Source: an uncultured Clostridia bacterium (GTDB taxonomy: Bacteria; Cyanobacteriota; Vampirovibrionia; Gastranaerophilales; Gastranaerophilaceae). Taken from it: 64,000 nucleotides of DNA. The notes under the pieces were generated by a model. The model had not been told where the DNA came from. It saw only the letters and a program-made list of their open reading frames with translations, and searched no databases. Shown here piece by piece: positions 10,713 to 21,112 of this stretch. How positions within the stretch are numbered: position 1 is the first letter of the stretch; each line of letters starts with the position of its first letter. A program made the position numbers and the translations under genes. The DNA lies in contig CAMEWS010000001.1 of the NCBI GenBank assembly GCA_945946765.1, positions 58,480 to 122,479 of the forward strand, in the 5' to 3' direction.

Positions 10713-11067
10713 AAATACCTTTTCCCGTTCCATTTATGTTTTAAGTTTATTAAAATCTATTAGTCTGTTTTGTTTTTTATTTATCTCTTATGTTTATATA
10801 AAGTATATAAGTTGTAAATAATTGCCTGACCAGAATAATTAGAAATTAGAAACCATTAAGATATATTACAAAAACAAAAAATTAATATATACTTTTTTGA
10901 TTTTTAAGTTTATTTTAGACAAAATCGTATATACTATATACATAATTTTTTAATTGTAACGAAATATTAACATTTTAAATTTTGACTTTATTTTCTAATT
11001 TAGATTCAGTTGTGTATGAAAAATCTGTTTTTTTGCGAATGTAAGTTTTATAAATTGTTGATTTAAC

Positions 11068-11478
11068 TTATTTTTTTAAATAATCTTGAAATGATTTATT
11101 TACTACTATTTTGTACCCGCAAGTATCAAAAGTTTCGCACCCCCCTAGTTTGATTTTACTTGTTACCATAGGATACATTCTGCAATATAACGACCTGAAT
11201 ATATAATCTTTGCATCTGTTATTCTCGTCCAGTGATTTGCATTTAAACAATAACACTCCTTTGTCATTTTTCCCGAATATTTCAAAATGATTATATTTTT
11301 TATCAAACTTTTTTAAGTCTAAGAACTGTTTTTCTTCCTTAACATATTCATCCTCAATCATAAAAACAATGTTTTTACAGCAAGCACCACAACGATTACA
11401 TTTTCCTTCAATTTTATATTTTGAAGAAAACATTTTGTCAAAATTAAATTTTATATACAAATATAAATCTTTAAACAT
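11068..11478 (-). CDS. YkgJ-family cysteine cluster protein
   Basis: GKCNRCGACCKNIVF...CKDYIFRSLYCRMYP conserved Cys pattern. Confidence 0.8.
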   Translation of the reverse strand: MFKDLYLYIKFNFDKMFSSKYKIEGKCNRCGACCKNIVFMIEDEYVKEEKQFLDLKKFDKKYNHFEIFGKNDKGVLLFKCKSLDENNRCKDYIFRSLYCRMYPMVTSKIKLGGCETFDTCGYKIVVNKSFQDYLKK

Positions 11479-11909
11479 TAATTTTTAATCCAAAAGTCAT
11501 TACGAATAATCGGCCAATCAAAATCATCAAAAGAAAATATTTGCATAAAATAATATCCGGGCTCATCAATCACAAAATAAGATTTAAAATATTTTAAAGA
11601 AGTATCAATTTCATAATCCTTTGACCAATATACTTTGTATCCCCAATGATTTGTTTTTTCTTCTTTTTTAACAATTTGAACTCTAATATAATCATCTTTA
11701 AAACCTTCATCATTCAACAAGATATAATAAACTTTTTCACCGGCTTTAAAGTTTCTGCCTGCATTATTTATTGTTTGATTTGTGATAGGTTGGCTGTTAA
11801 AAAGTAATAGTGCTTTGCGTTTTCTGCATTTAAATCCGAAACCGCAAACAAAAAATATTGATATTACGCACAAAATTACAGTTAAATATTTTAAAATATT
11901 TTTATTCAT
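11478..11909 (-). CDS. Hypothetical secreted/membrane-anchored protein
   Basis: 143-aa ORF with N-terminal hydrophobic segment, overlapping neighbours as in an operon. Confidence 0.6.
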   Translation of the reverse strand: MNKNILKYLTVILCVISIFFVCGFGFKCRKRKALLLFNSQPITNQTINNAGRNFKAGEKVYYILLNDEGFKDDYIRVQIVKKEEKTNHWGYKVYWSKDYEIDTSLKYFKSYFVIDEPGYYFMQIFSFDDFDWPIIRNDFWIKN

Positions 11910-13945
11910 TGTTTTTTAGATTTTAAGTAATCAATTTGAGCTTTAACTTGTGATTTTAAGCCGTCATCGTTTGAAAGGTTCATAAACTTTTCGTAATTAA
12001 TAATTGCTTCGGAATTATTATTTTCTTTTTCGTATGCCATTCCAAGTGCATAATATGCATAAGCGTACTCTGGGTCAATTGCAATTACCTTGTTAAAAGC
12101 GTTTTTGGCTTTTGTGTTATCATCAAGTTCCGCATAGCATAATCCTGAATTAAACATTGCATCAGTGTTTTTAATATTTTTGGTTACAACATCTTCATAC
12201 AATTTCAATGCCGCTTTAGTGTCATTTTGGGATTTGTATACATTGCCCAATTTAATCATTGCTGCTTCATTATCTGGTTGCAATTCCAAAGTTCTTTTAT
12301 ATTCCATAATTGCTTTGTTGAGATTATTTGATTTTACATATAAATCAGCTAATAATTCGTGTGCAGTTGCATTATTTGCATCTAATGATAAAACTTTTGA
12401 ATATGCTGAAATAGCTTCTTCGTCTTTGTTATATTTTGCTAATGATTTTGCATATTCTAATAGAAGTTCAGTATCTTCCGGATTTATTTCAATTGCTTTT
12501 TCATATTTTTCTAATGCTTTTGATTTTGAACCCATTGAATCATATATGTTAGCCATTGCTTTTACCGCTTCTGAATCATTTGCGTTTAAGTATGCCGCTT
12601 CTTCATAATAACTTAAGGCTTTTTTGGGTTGAGAATTTTTTACATATTTATCGCCTTGTGAAATATACGCTTTATAAAGATATTCTTTAACTTTTGGTTC
12701 TGTTCTTTGTGTATACAAGTTTTTATAAATATCAATTGCCGCATCATATTCATTAAGTGCATGTAAAGCAATTGCTTTATTAAACAAAACATTGTAATCA
12801 TTTTTGTCTGTTAGTAGAATTTCATCATATAATTTCACTGCATCATTGTAATTTTTGCAAAGGTGATTAGTTCTTGCCAATTCTTTTTTGATATTTATAT
12901 TGGTATCATCTAAGGCATTAGCTTCTTTATATGCTTCTATTGCTTCTTCATAACGGGAATTTTTTTGGTATACCTGACCTAAATTAAAATAAGCCGTAGC
13001 ATCTTTAGGGTTATAAGTGATGTATTCTTTGTACATGGTAATTGCATCATTGGTTTTTCCCATATCAGCGAGAAGATTTGCATAGTCGAATTTCAAATCA
13101 TTTAAATTAGGATTCAAAGAAAATGCATTGCGAAATTCTATTAAGGCTAATTCATCTTTTGAAAGTCGTACATATGCCAAAGCCATATTGGCATGAGAAG
13201 CATAATCCCCTGTATCCAGTCTTACAGCTTTTTTTAGCATTTCAACTGCATTTGTATAATCTCCTGAGCGCAATAGAGCCAATCCGTAGTTAGAAAATTC
13301 TCCAAAACTGTTTGGATTTTGGGTGTACAACTCAGCATACTCGTCAGCAGCATCTTGGTATTTGTCTAATTTTAAATATATTGATGCAAGATTTGCTCTG
13401 GCTTCCGCATTATCGGAATAATACCCTAAGAATGTTTTGTAATACTTAATTGCTTCTTGATTATCACCTTGTAGAAATTTAACATTAGCGAGATTTAAAT
13501 AGTTATATTTGTACTCGGGGAAAATAGTCATTGCCTGATTGTAAGCTGCAAAAGCGTTTTCATAATCTTGTTGTTGTTGCAAAATATTGCCTATGCTGAT
13601 ATACACAACAGCATCATTGGGTTTTAGTTTTATCGCTTTTTTATACGCAACAAGTGCATTTTGCCAATCACCTAATTCGGAATAAATACCACCTAATTTT
13701 ATATAAAGAATAGCTTCGTCAGGTGAAATTTCTATAGCTTTTTTTATATTTTCGATTGCGGCTGTGTAATTATTCCCTTTTTCCAGAAAGGTTGTTTCTT
13801 GAAAAAGTTTATATGCTTCAGGTGACATTTTTGCATACACGAACGAACCCGCACCTGATGCGGAAACGGCTAATAATATGGCTAAACTTATAAATATTTT
13901 GTTTTTCATTGTATTCATTATCATATGTTTTATTAAAAAAATCAA
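11906..13945 (-). CDS. Exported tetratricopeptide-repeat protein
   Basis: Many TPR units (e.g. AILYIKLGGIYSELGDWQNALVAYKKAIKLKPND) after signal peptide MNTMKNKIFISLAILLAVSASGAGSFVYA. Confidence 0.9.
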   Translation of the reverse strand: MIFLIKHMIMNTMKNKIFISLAILLAVSASGAGSFVYAKMSPEAYKLFQETTFLEKGNNYTAAIENIKKAIEISPDEAILYIKLGGIYSELGDWQNALVAYKKAIKLKPNDAVVYISIGNILQQQQDYENAFAAYNQAMTIFPEYKYNYLNLANVKFLQGDNQEAIKYYKTFLGYYSDNAEARANLASIYLKLDKYQDAADEYAELYTQNPNSFGEFSNYGLALLRSGDYTNAVEMLKKAVRLDTGDYASHANMALAYVRLSKDELALIEFRNAFSLNPNLNDLKFDYANLLADMGKTNDAITMYKEYITYNPKDATAYFNLGQVYQKNSRYEEAIEAYKEANALDDTNINIKKELARTNHLCKNYNDAVKLYDEILLTDKNDYNVLFNKAIALHALNEYDAAIDIYKNLYTQRTEPKVKEYLYKAYISQGDKYVKNSQPKKALSYYEEAAYLNANDSEAVKAMANIYDSMGSKSKALEKYEKAIEINPEDTELLLEYAKSLAKYNKDEEAISAYSKVLSLDANNATAHELLADLYVKSNNLNKAIMEYKRTLELQPDNEAAMIKLGNVYKSQNDTKAALKLYEDVVTKNIKNTDAMFNSGLCYAELDDNTKAKNAFNKVIAIDPEYAYAYYALGMAYEKENNNSEAIINYEKFMNLSNDDGLKSQVKAQIDYLKSKKQ

Positions 13946-13949
13946 TCAC

Positions 13950-14690
13950 TTAACATTGTTGCCATTCTGCATATATATTTGCCAATTCTTCGTTATTTGA
14001 ACAACTAAATATTTTGTGACAGCTATAATTTTGGTTGATATCGGAGATAACTTTAATCTTTGTTTCTACAAAAGCTTCTTTTTTGAATTTTAAATCTATC
14101 GTTTTTACAAAATTATTTATTCTGAAATCGACAGGTAAAGAATCCAAAGCCCAGACTATGTAATTTGAGTTGTTTGCATGTTTGTTAACATCAACATCAT
14201 CAAATTTTACAATATATTCTTTTGAATATATTGGATTCTCAACATCTCCGAATTTTATATATTCGAGTTCGTTTTCTCTTTTTTCATAAGGAAACATCAT
14301 TGGTAAGACTTTTTGAACAGGTAATATTTTTCTTGTATTCATATCTATTAATGCCCAAGTCGAGATAACTTTCCCTATCAAATCACCTGATTGAGAATAT
14401 ATATAAAAGTCACGAAATGCGTATAACCTAGATACCCCTCTCGGTTCTGTTGTTATAGTAATAGAATTACAATTATTTATTCTTGTGTACAATTCGATGT
14501 GATATTTTAAAACAACCCAAGCGTAATTGTTTTGAAAAACAAAAGTAGGTCCAAAGCCCAAAGATTCCGCACTTAATGTTGCAGCATCCTGTAAAAAATT
14601 GAGCAATGCCGACTCTTTTAAATCGCCTAAAACATTTTTTTCATAATATTTTATTTCATACTCTTTCTTAAATAACATAATAAACTCCAT
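13950..14690 (-). CDS. Acyl-ACP thioesterase-like (hot-dog fold) protein
   Basis: LNFLQDAATLSAESLGFGP, WVVLKYHIELYTRI, VDVNKHANNSNYIVWALDSLP typical of FatA/acyl-ACP thioesterases. Confidence 0.8.
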   Translation of the reverse strand: MEFIMLFKKEYEIKYYEKNVLGDLKESALLNFLQDAATLSAESLGFGPTFVFQNNYAWVVLKYHIELYTRINNCNSITITTEPRGVSRLYAFRDFYIYSQSGDLIGKVISTWALIDMNTRKILPVQKVLPMMFPYEKRENELEYIKFGDVENPIYSKEYIVKFDDVDVNKHANNSNYIVWALDSLPVDFRINNFVKTIDLKFKKEAFVETKIKVISDINQNYSCHKIFSCSNNEELANIYAEWQQC

Positions 14691-14700
14691 CTTGCTGCAC

Positions 14701-16272
14701 TTAGTTTGTTTTTTTATAACTAACCTTTTGGAATAAAAATATTAAAGGAATCAAAGCAACAAGCAATGCCGCATAAATTTTAAAACAATCCATATATGCC
14801 ATCAAAGTTGATTGTTGTATCAATTGCTTATAGACTATAACATTTGCTTTAATGTTGGCAAGTGTATGCCCCGACATTGTGGCAATACCGCCTTGAATCG
14901 CACTTAACTTTTCCATAAATCCGAAATTTGAATACGAAAGATGTTTTATTAAGTGCGTTTGGTGAACCTGACTCATGCGTGAAACCATTGTTGCAACAGC
15001 TGAAGTACCGATTGCACCGCCAACACTTTTAGCAAGGTTGAATACACCTGTGGCGTTTGTCATTTGACTGTTTTTCAAAGTTACAAACGCAATTGTCATT
15101 AAGGGTATCATAACCAATGAAAACGCAAAGCCGCAGATAATATTGGGTAATATTATATTATTCATCGCTATTTGTAAATTCAAAGTTCCAAACATAATGT
15201 TGGAAAAAGCAAGTATTGCCAGTCCAATAGCAATTACCCATCGTTGATCAACCTTGTTTGAAAGAACACCGGCAACAACCAGTCCCGCAAATGAGCCAAA
15301 CCCTCGAGGACTAATTGCTAAACCGCTAAGAGTAGCTGTATATCCCATCAATTGCTGTAAAAATAGTGGCAATATTGCCAATGTTGAATACAAAACCGCA
15401 CCGATAATAAAGTGTAATACCGTACCTATTGCAAAGTTTTTATCTTTAAAGACTCTTAAATCAACAATGGGTTCTTTAACGGTTAATTCTCTAATTATAA
15501 AAGCAACAAATGTTATTGCAGTAAGTGTTGCTGACCATCTTACCCAGCTTGCTCCAAACCAATCGGATTTTTGACCGTTATCAAGAATAATTTGCAAAAC
15601 AAACAACCAAATAATTAGAAATATAAATCCCCAATAATCAACGGAATTTACTTTGCCTTTCTTTGCATACGGTGGGTCAATAATAAATTTTTGAATAAGC
15701 CATAACGACAAAAATCCAATAGGCACATTTATAAGAAAAATCCAATGCCAAGAATAAGTATCTGTAATCCAACCACCCAAAGTAGGTCCGATAATAGGTG
15801 CAAAGATTACCCCGAAGCCGAATACAGACATAGCCATACCACGTTCTTCGGGTTTAAATTCCTCCATCATAACAGCCTGAGATATAGGCATAATTGCACC
15901 GCCGCCGATACCTTGAATTACCCTTGCCATAACAAGCATAGACATACTGTTTGCCATACCGCATAATGCCGAGGCTAATGTAAACATTAGCGTAGCCAAA
16001 AGCAAAAAGTTTTTACGTCCCATTAACGTGGAAAACCACGCTGTTGAAGGGATAATTACGCCGTTTGCAACAAGATAACTCGTCAAAACCCAAGTGGATT
16101 CATCTCGTGTTGCAGAAAACGAGCCTGCTATATTGGGCAGAGCAACGTTTGCTATAGAGGAATCCAAAACAACCATAAAGATAGTAATCATTACGGCACC
16201 TGCGCTTAACCAAGGATTGCGGCGGGTTGTTTTTGCTTCGTTATTAATCACATTATTATTGTTAGCAGTCAT
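14701..16272 (-). CDS. DHA2-family MFS multidrug efflux transporter (EmrB-like)
   Basis: VVLDSSIANVALPNIAGSFSATRDESTWVLTSYLVANGV signature, 14-TM type. Confidence 0.93.
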   Translation of the reverse strand: MTANNNNVINNEAKTTRRNPWLSAGAVMITIFMVVLDSSIANVALPNIAGSFSATRDESTWVLTSYLVANGVIIPSTAWFSTLMGRKNFLLLATLMFTLASALCGMANSMSMLVMARVIQGIGGGAIMPISQAVMMEEFKPEERGMAMSVFGFGVIFAPIIGPTLGGWITDTYSWHWIFLINVPIGFLSLWLIQKFIIDPPYAKKGKVNSVDYWGFIFLIIWLFVLQIILDNGQKSDWFGASWVRWSATLTAITFVAFIIRELTVKEPIVDLRVFKDKNFAIGTVLHFIIGAVLYSTLAILPLFLQQLMGYTATLSGLAISPRGFGSFAGLVVAGVLSNKVDQRWVIAIGLAILAFSNIMFGTLNLQIAMNNIILPNIICGFAFSLVMIPLMTIAFVTLKNSQMTNATGVFNLAKSVGGAIGTSAVATMVSRMSQVHQTHLIKHLSYSNFGFMEKLSAIQGGIATMSGHTLANIKANVIVYKQLIQQSTLMAYMDCFKIYAALLVALIPLIFLFQKVSYKKTN

Positions 16273-17288
16273 TATTTTACGTAAACTTTAGGAACTACAC
16301 TCATTCCGGGTTCAATACTGTACTGTGAATCAACAGGTTTTGTAAAGACTATTTTTACGGGAACTCTTTGTACAACCTTTACATAGCTGCCTACAGCGTT
16401 TTCCGGAGGGAACATACTTGCTTTTGCACCGGTACTTGATTGAATGGAGTCAACAACCCCTTCAAGCCTTAGTGAGGGGTACGCATCAACCTTAACTTTA
16501 ACCTTTTGACCCACTCTGATTTTATTAAGTTGAGTTTCTTTAAAATTTGCAACTACCCATCTTTTATCGGGTACAATTGAAAATAACGGAGCACCTGCAT
16601 TTATATATGCACCTTCTTCTGCAGAACGGTTAGTAATTTTTCCGTCTTCGTTTGCATAAATTTTTGTGTAAGACAATTCCAATTTAGCTTGGTTCATTAC
16701 AGCCTCGAGTCTTTTTAACTCGGCATCGGCAACTTTGTTTTTTTCTTTTGAAAACACTGCTTGTTGTGCAGTTGCATAATTTGCTTTTGATAAATCATAT
16801 TTTGATTTTGCTTTGTCAAAATCTTGTTGAGAAACAGCACCTTTGTCATACAAGTTTTTGTATCTGTCAAAATCTTGTTGTGCCAGTTTCATATCGGTTT
16901 CTGCCGCATTTCTGTCTACAATAGCGGATTTCTGTTTATACAATGCCATTTCATAAGCGGCTTTTGCCTGCTCGTAACGAACTTTATAATCTCGGTCATC
17001 GATGGTTAACAACAATTTTCCCTTTTTAACATGCTCATTGTCGTCAACGTACAGTTTATCTATAATACCCGTAACCTTAGGGCTTACGCGAATTATGTGA
17101 CCTTCAACAAAAGCATCGTCAGTTGTTTCAAAAGATGAAAAATAAAGCCATCCTCCGGCACACAAAATAATTGCGGCAAAAATTATCAAAAAAAGTTTTT
17201 TCTTTGATAATTTTTTAGACGAATTTTGTTCTGCTGTATTGTTGTCGTTTTCTGAAACAATTTCATTATTCATATTATTTTCTGTCAT
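16272..17288 (-). CDS. HlyD/EmrA-family membrane fusion protein
   Basis: ETTDDAFVEGHIIRVSPKVTGIIDKLYVDDNEHVKKG and barrel-sandwich motifs. Confidence 0.93.
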   Translation of the reverse strand: MTENNMNNEIVSENDNNTAEQNSSKKLSKKKLFLIIFAAIILCAGGWLYFSSFETTDDAFVEGHIIRVSPKVTGIIDKLYVDDNEHVKKGKLLLTIDDRDYKVRYEQAKAAYEMALYKQKSAIVDRNAAETDMKLAQQDFDRYKNLYDKGAVSQQDFDKAKSKYDLSKANYATAQQAVFSKEKNKVADAELKRLEAVMNQAKLELSYTKIYANEDGKITNRSAEEGAYINAGAPLFSIVPDKRWVVANFKETQLNKIRVGQKVKVKVDAYPSLRLEGVVDSIQSSTGAKASMFPPENAVGSYVKVVQRVPVKIVFTKPVDSQYSIEPGMSVVPKVYVK

Positions 17289-17297
17289 TTTGCACCT

Positions 17298-17762
17298 CTA
17301 TTGCATATTTAAATTGTATTCTTCTATAATATTTTGTCTTACTCTTTTTAAGAGAGAAACCAACATTAAAATTTCGTCATCCGTAAAACCTTTATATTGA
17401 GTTTTGTTCATTCTCTCTTTTAAAGGTTTTGCAAATTCCACACGCTCCAAGCCTTTATCGGTAAGATAAACTTTTAAAATTCTCCTGTTGTTAGCATCTT
17501 TTTCTCTTCGTATAAACCCCTTGGTTTCCAAAACATCTATCATTCTGGTAATATTGGGTCTGTCTTTACCCATAATGTTGGCTATTTGAGTTTGATACAA
17601 ACCGCCGTTTAAAGACAGTATAAGCAATATACCTAACTGCTCTCTTGTTACATTATCACAGCCGCATGTTTTTAAGGTTTTTTGTCCCGCTGCTCTGTAT
17701 GATGATACGGTCAGAGCTAACTCCAAGCCTAAATCAATTTTTTGGTTATTTATTTCTTTCAA
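17298..17762 (-). CDS. MarR-family transcriptional regulator
   Basis: QIANIMGKDRPNITRMIDVLETKGFIRREKDANNRRILKVYLTDKG. Confidence 0.92.
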   Translation of the reverse strand: MKEINNQKIDLGLELALTVSSYRAAGQKTLKTCGCDNVTREQLGILLILSLNGGLYQTQIANIMGKDRPNITRMIDVLETKGFIRREKDANNRRILKVYLTDKGLERVEFAKPLKERMNKTQYKGFTDDEILMLVSLLKRVRQNIIEEYNLNMQ

Positions 17763-17780
17763 TATAAATTCTCCATAATT

Positions 17781-17809
17781 GTTAGCATAACAACAATTGC
17801 TATACTAAC
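17781..17809. promoter_or_regulatory. Putative MarR operator
   Basis: Inverted repeat GTTAGCATA-N11-TATACTAAC (one mismatch) immediately upstream of marR. Confidence 0.5.
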
Positions 17810-17869
17810 ATATTAAAAAAGAAAAGGCAAACCATACAAATAATTGAAATGTATGCTACAATCAACTTA

Positions 17870-17992
17870 TAATTACGAGGCAGCTTCCATTTTAGAAGTG
17901 GTAGCCAGAGTCCCAATATTGCAAGATTTTGTATTTTGCGTAAGTAATTTCAGGTGCCAGTTGCCTGTGCGGACTTGTTAATAAAATGTTTA
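17870..17992 (+). ncRNA. Candidate structured RNA/leader upstream of tyrA
   Basis: -10-like TACAAT (17857-17862); GGC...CTTC/GAAG...GCC hairpin; AGTCC/GGACT long-range pairing enclosing CAGG-N9-CCTG hairpin. Confidence 0.3.
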
Positions 17993-18032
17993 TCACTTTG
18001 TATAAGATAAATAATTGGAGTCAGATGACTAT

Positions 18033-18848
18033 ATGAAAAAAATAGGAATTATTTCACTCGGTTTAATCGGCGGTTCCCTTTTTAAGAGTTTAGTGCAAAA
18101 AGGTTATGAAGTATATGCTGTTACAAGAAATAAGGAAACACTTGTAAAAGCAAAAGAACTTTCCGTTAATGTTTCTGATGACATTAATACGCTTAAAAAT
18201 TGTGAAGTAATTTTTGTTTGTTCTCCAATGAGTAAATGTGAAGAAATTTTGGATAAACTTGAAAATATTATTCAACCATCAACTATTGTTGCTGATGTTT
18301 GCAGTTTAAAATCATTTTTAATGAATAAAAAGCGACCGTTTGTGTTTATCGGTTCTCATCCAATGGCAGGAACGGAGCATAGTGGTTATGACTCATCTTT
18401 TCCTGAATTATTTAAAGATGCAAAATGGGTAATTACTCCCCGAGAAAACACTCCTGAAGAATCAGTACAAATTCTTTCACAGGTAATTCAATCAACAGGT
18501 GCAAAAATTATAAGGGCTAACGCACAAGAACATGACAAAGCTGCAGCATTAATAAGCCATATGCCAATGGTAATTGCACAAGCTTTAATGAAAACAGTTC
18601 AAAATAATGAACTTGCAAAAAAAATGGCATCAAGCGGATTTAGAGATATGACACGACTTGCACTCTCGAACTTGCAAATGGCTGAAGATATGGTGAGTTT
18701 AAACAAAAAAAATATTATGTTGGCGATTCAAGAATTGAAAAATTGTGCAAATGATTTACTAATAGAATCCTATACTGAACAGATTTATGATATTAAAGAA
18801 ACTCGTCAATCTATGTTCGATATGGATGGCAAAAACAGATACAACTAA
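18033..18848 (+). CDS. tyrA: Prephenate/arogenate dehydrogenase
   Basis: MKKIGIISLGLIGGSLFKSL Rossmann motif; GSHPMAGTEHSGYDSS; start moved from 18015 TTG to ATG at 18033. Confidence 0.92.
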   Translation: MKKIGIISLGLIGGSLFKSLVQKGYEVYAVTRNKETLVKAKELSVNVSDDINTLKNCEVIFVCSPMSKCEEILDKLENIIQPSTIVADVCSLKSFLMNKKRPFVFIGSHPMAGTEHSGYDSSFPELFKDAKWVITPRENTPEESVQILSQVIQSTGAKIIRANAQEHDKAAALISHMPMVIAQALMKTVQNNELAKKMASSGFRDMTRLALSNLQMAEDMVSLNKKNIMLAIQELKNCANDLLIESYTEQIYDIKETRQSMFDMDGKNRYN

Positions 18849-18951
18849 AGTTGTAAGGAATGTCTACTTTTTTACAATTAAATAATTTATTCGACCTGAT
18901 ATCATATAATTGTTAGGGAAAACAACACAGACTAAACATCAAGGATGAATA

Positions 18952-19302
18952 ATGAATATCAGGGATGCAGGATATGCGCGTGTTGTTGATATTGAAGGGA
19001 CTACGATATCACAACAAGACATAAAAACTATAAAGAATCTTTTCATAGAAAAAGATTTAAGACAGCGTATAGGAATAAATTTAAAACAAGTTAACCATAT
19101 CAATGATGATTTTATATTTTTGTTAAAAGATGTTTCAAAAATAGAAAAAGTGTCTGTATTTAATTTAAATAATGATATATATTTGTTGTTTTTTGTGTTA
19201 AATGCAGACAAATATGTGGATATTTATTTAGACGAAAGAGATTTTTGTTCGCAAAAAAATCTATTGATATACAGAAGATTTAAACTTTTGAAATCGGCAT
19301 AA
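18952..19302 (+). CDS. Small STAS-domain-like hypothetical protein
   Basis: 116 aa; INLKQVNHINDDFIFLLKDVSKIEKVSVFNLN resembles the STAS core. Confidence 0.4.
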   Translation: MNIRDAGYARVVDIEGTTISQQDIKTIKNLFIEKDLRQRIGINLKQVNHINDDFIFLLKDVSKIEKVSVFNLNNDIYLLFFVLNADKYVDIYLDERDFCSQKNLLIYRRFKLLKSA

Positions 19303-19379
19303 TATTAAAAAACTTTGCTTATTAGACAAAATTGTACAATTGTAGGATTATATTTGTATAATTTGGGAGAAAATACTTT

Positions 19380-20495
19380 ATGAGCAAAGATAATATTGTT
19401 GTTGCCGTTTACACAAACAAGACACCTGATTCAAAAAATTATATTGTTGATTCTTTTTCGCAAAGTTTGATACAAGGCTTTAATAATTCTGGCGTAAAAG
19501 CATATTCTTATGACTATTGCAAAGAAAACAACATAACTTTTAATATGTCAATAGGTTTTGATAATACGGGTATAGAACATTGGCAAAAAACATTGAGCAA
19601 CAACACAACAAATGTTATGTGGTCAACTGATTCAATATTCAAAGAGAATATTAAAGCAGTTGAACAATTTTCTTCTTTTGACAAATTTGTTGTATTTGAA
19701 TCTACACCTGCGGATATTAATGCAGTGAACAAATTTATCCCTAATTTAAAGCACGGTTATATTCCTGCCGGAGTCGATATTACAGAAAATTCTTCAATTA
19801 ATAAAGAAATTGATATTGTTTATATTGGAGATATTGAAGACTATGAAGATAAAACCTTAAAGATACAGCAAGCATATCCCGAGTTGGTTTATAACCTAAT
19901 AATGCAAATTAAAGATTTGGTTTTAAAAAATCCCCATTTAACCTTTTGGCAAATTGCGGAAATTGTCAATAATAACTATGAAATTGAACTGGATAAAGAA
20001 CAATATATAATGTTGTTTCAAAATGCTTGCGAACTTGTAGAAAACGAGCAAAAAGTAAAAATGGTACAAGCTTTGTCTGATTTTAAAGTAAAAATATACG
20101 GTAATGATATTTGGAAAAAATATATTAAAGGTAAAATTGAATACCGCCATGAATGTTGCGATTTTGAAGAATATAAAAACATATTAAACAAATCCAAAAT
20201 TGTATTATACAACCATCCATTAAGTTTAGGTTTAGGAATTAACGAAAGACTTTTAAACGCAACAGACTCAAATGCTTTGTGTTTGTGCAGTACTACACCT
20301 TCGCTTATATCTGAATTCAAAGACAGTCTTGTGTACTTTAACAATATTGTATTTGATGATATTGCACAAAAAGCAGAGTATTATCTAATAAATGAAGATA
20401 AACGAATAGAAATTGTTGAAAAAGCTAAAAATATTATAAAAGAAAATCACACGTGGAAACACAGAGCACAAAGCATTATAGACATTATGGATTAA
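19380..20495 (+). CDS. CgeB-like glycosyltransferase (family 1 fold)
   Basis: HGYIPAGVD, VKIYGNDIWKKYIKG, CDFEEYKNILNKSKIVLYNHPLSLGLGINERLLNATDSNALCLCS typical of CgeB-type GTs. Confidence 0.7.
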   Translation: MSKDNIVVAVYTNKTPDSKNYIVDSFSQSLIQGFNNSGVKAYSYDYCKENNITFNMSIGFDNTGIEHWQKTLSNNTTNVMWSTDSIFKENIKAVEQFSSFDKFVVFESTPADINAVNKFIPNLKHGYIPAGVDITENSSINKEIDIVYIGDIEDYEDKTLKIQQAYPELVYNLIMQIKDLVLKNPHLTFWQIAEIVNNNYEIELDKEQYIMLFQNACELVENEQKVKMVQALSDFKVKIYGNDIWKKYIKGKIEYRHECCDFEEYKNILNKSKIVLYNHPLSLGLGINERLLNATDSNALCLCSTTPSLISEFKDSLVYFNNIVFDDIAQKAEYYLINEDKRIEIVEKAKNIIKENHTWKHRAQSIIDIMD

Positions 20496-21108
20496 TCTTT
20501 AATTGTGATACTGCAAACTTTGCTCGCTCTGTAATTTCTTTTAAGTTGGCGTCTTTGTACAAGCTTCTGCCTATACCAACCGCCACGGCGCCAGCATCAA
20601 GGTATTTTGTATAATCTTCAATGGTAATACCGCCTGAGGGCATCAATTGTAAAAACGGCATCGGTCTTAAAATATCCTCTAAATATTCCACTTGTCCCAT
20701 TGATTTTGCAGGGAAGAGTTTAATAATCGGGATTCTTGATTTCCAAGCGTTATAAGCTTCATTTGGGGTAGAAACCGTAGCAATATGCGGAACTTTGTTG
20801 CTTGCGCAAAATTTTAGCATATTTAATTGAAATACAGGTGAAACTATAATATCAGCACCTTTGTTTATTGCTTCTTGTGCTTCCATTGATGTGATAATAC
20901 CACCTGCAAGTATTGTTGCCGATGTGTTTTTGTGTAATTCCAAAACTGCATCAACAACTTGAGGTTTTTCTGTGGTAATTTCTATTACGTTTATTCCTCC
21001 GGCAATTAATGCGTTAGCTTTTTCAATTGCCTCTTTTGCGCTTTCTGTCCTCAATACTGCTACTATTTTATTTTTATAAATTGTTTTTATCGGATTGTTC
21101 ATAATCAT
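20485..21108 (-). CDS. eda: 2-keto-3-deoxy-6-phosphogluconate aldolase family
   Basis: VAVLRTESAKEAIEKANALIAGGINVIEITTEKP, AGGIITSMEAQEAINKGADIIVSP, KLFPAKSMG, MPSGGI. Confidence 0.9.
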   Translation of the reverse strand: MIMNNPIKTIYKNKIVAVLRTESAKEAIEKANALIAGGINVIEITTEKPQVVDAVLELHKNTSATILAGGIITSMEAQEAINKGADIIVSPVFQLNMLKFCASNKVPHIATVSTPNEAYNAWKSRIPIIKLFPAKSMGQVEYLEDILRPMPFLQLMPSGGITIEDYTKYLDAGAVAVGIGRSLYKDANLKEITERAKFAVSQLKINP

Positions 21109-21112
21109 TCTG

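Noticed and set aside
12165-12608. 147-aa + strand ORF antisense to the TPR gene
   Set aside because: Mirror of repetitive TPR coding sequence; no independent evidence
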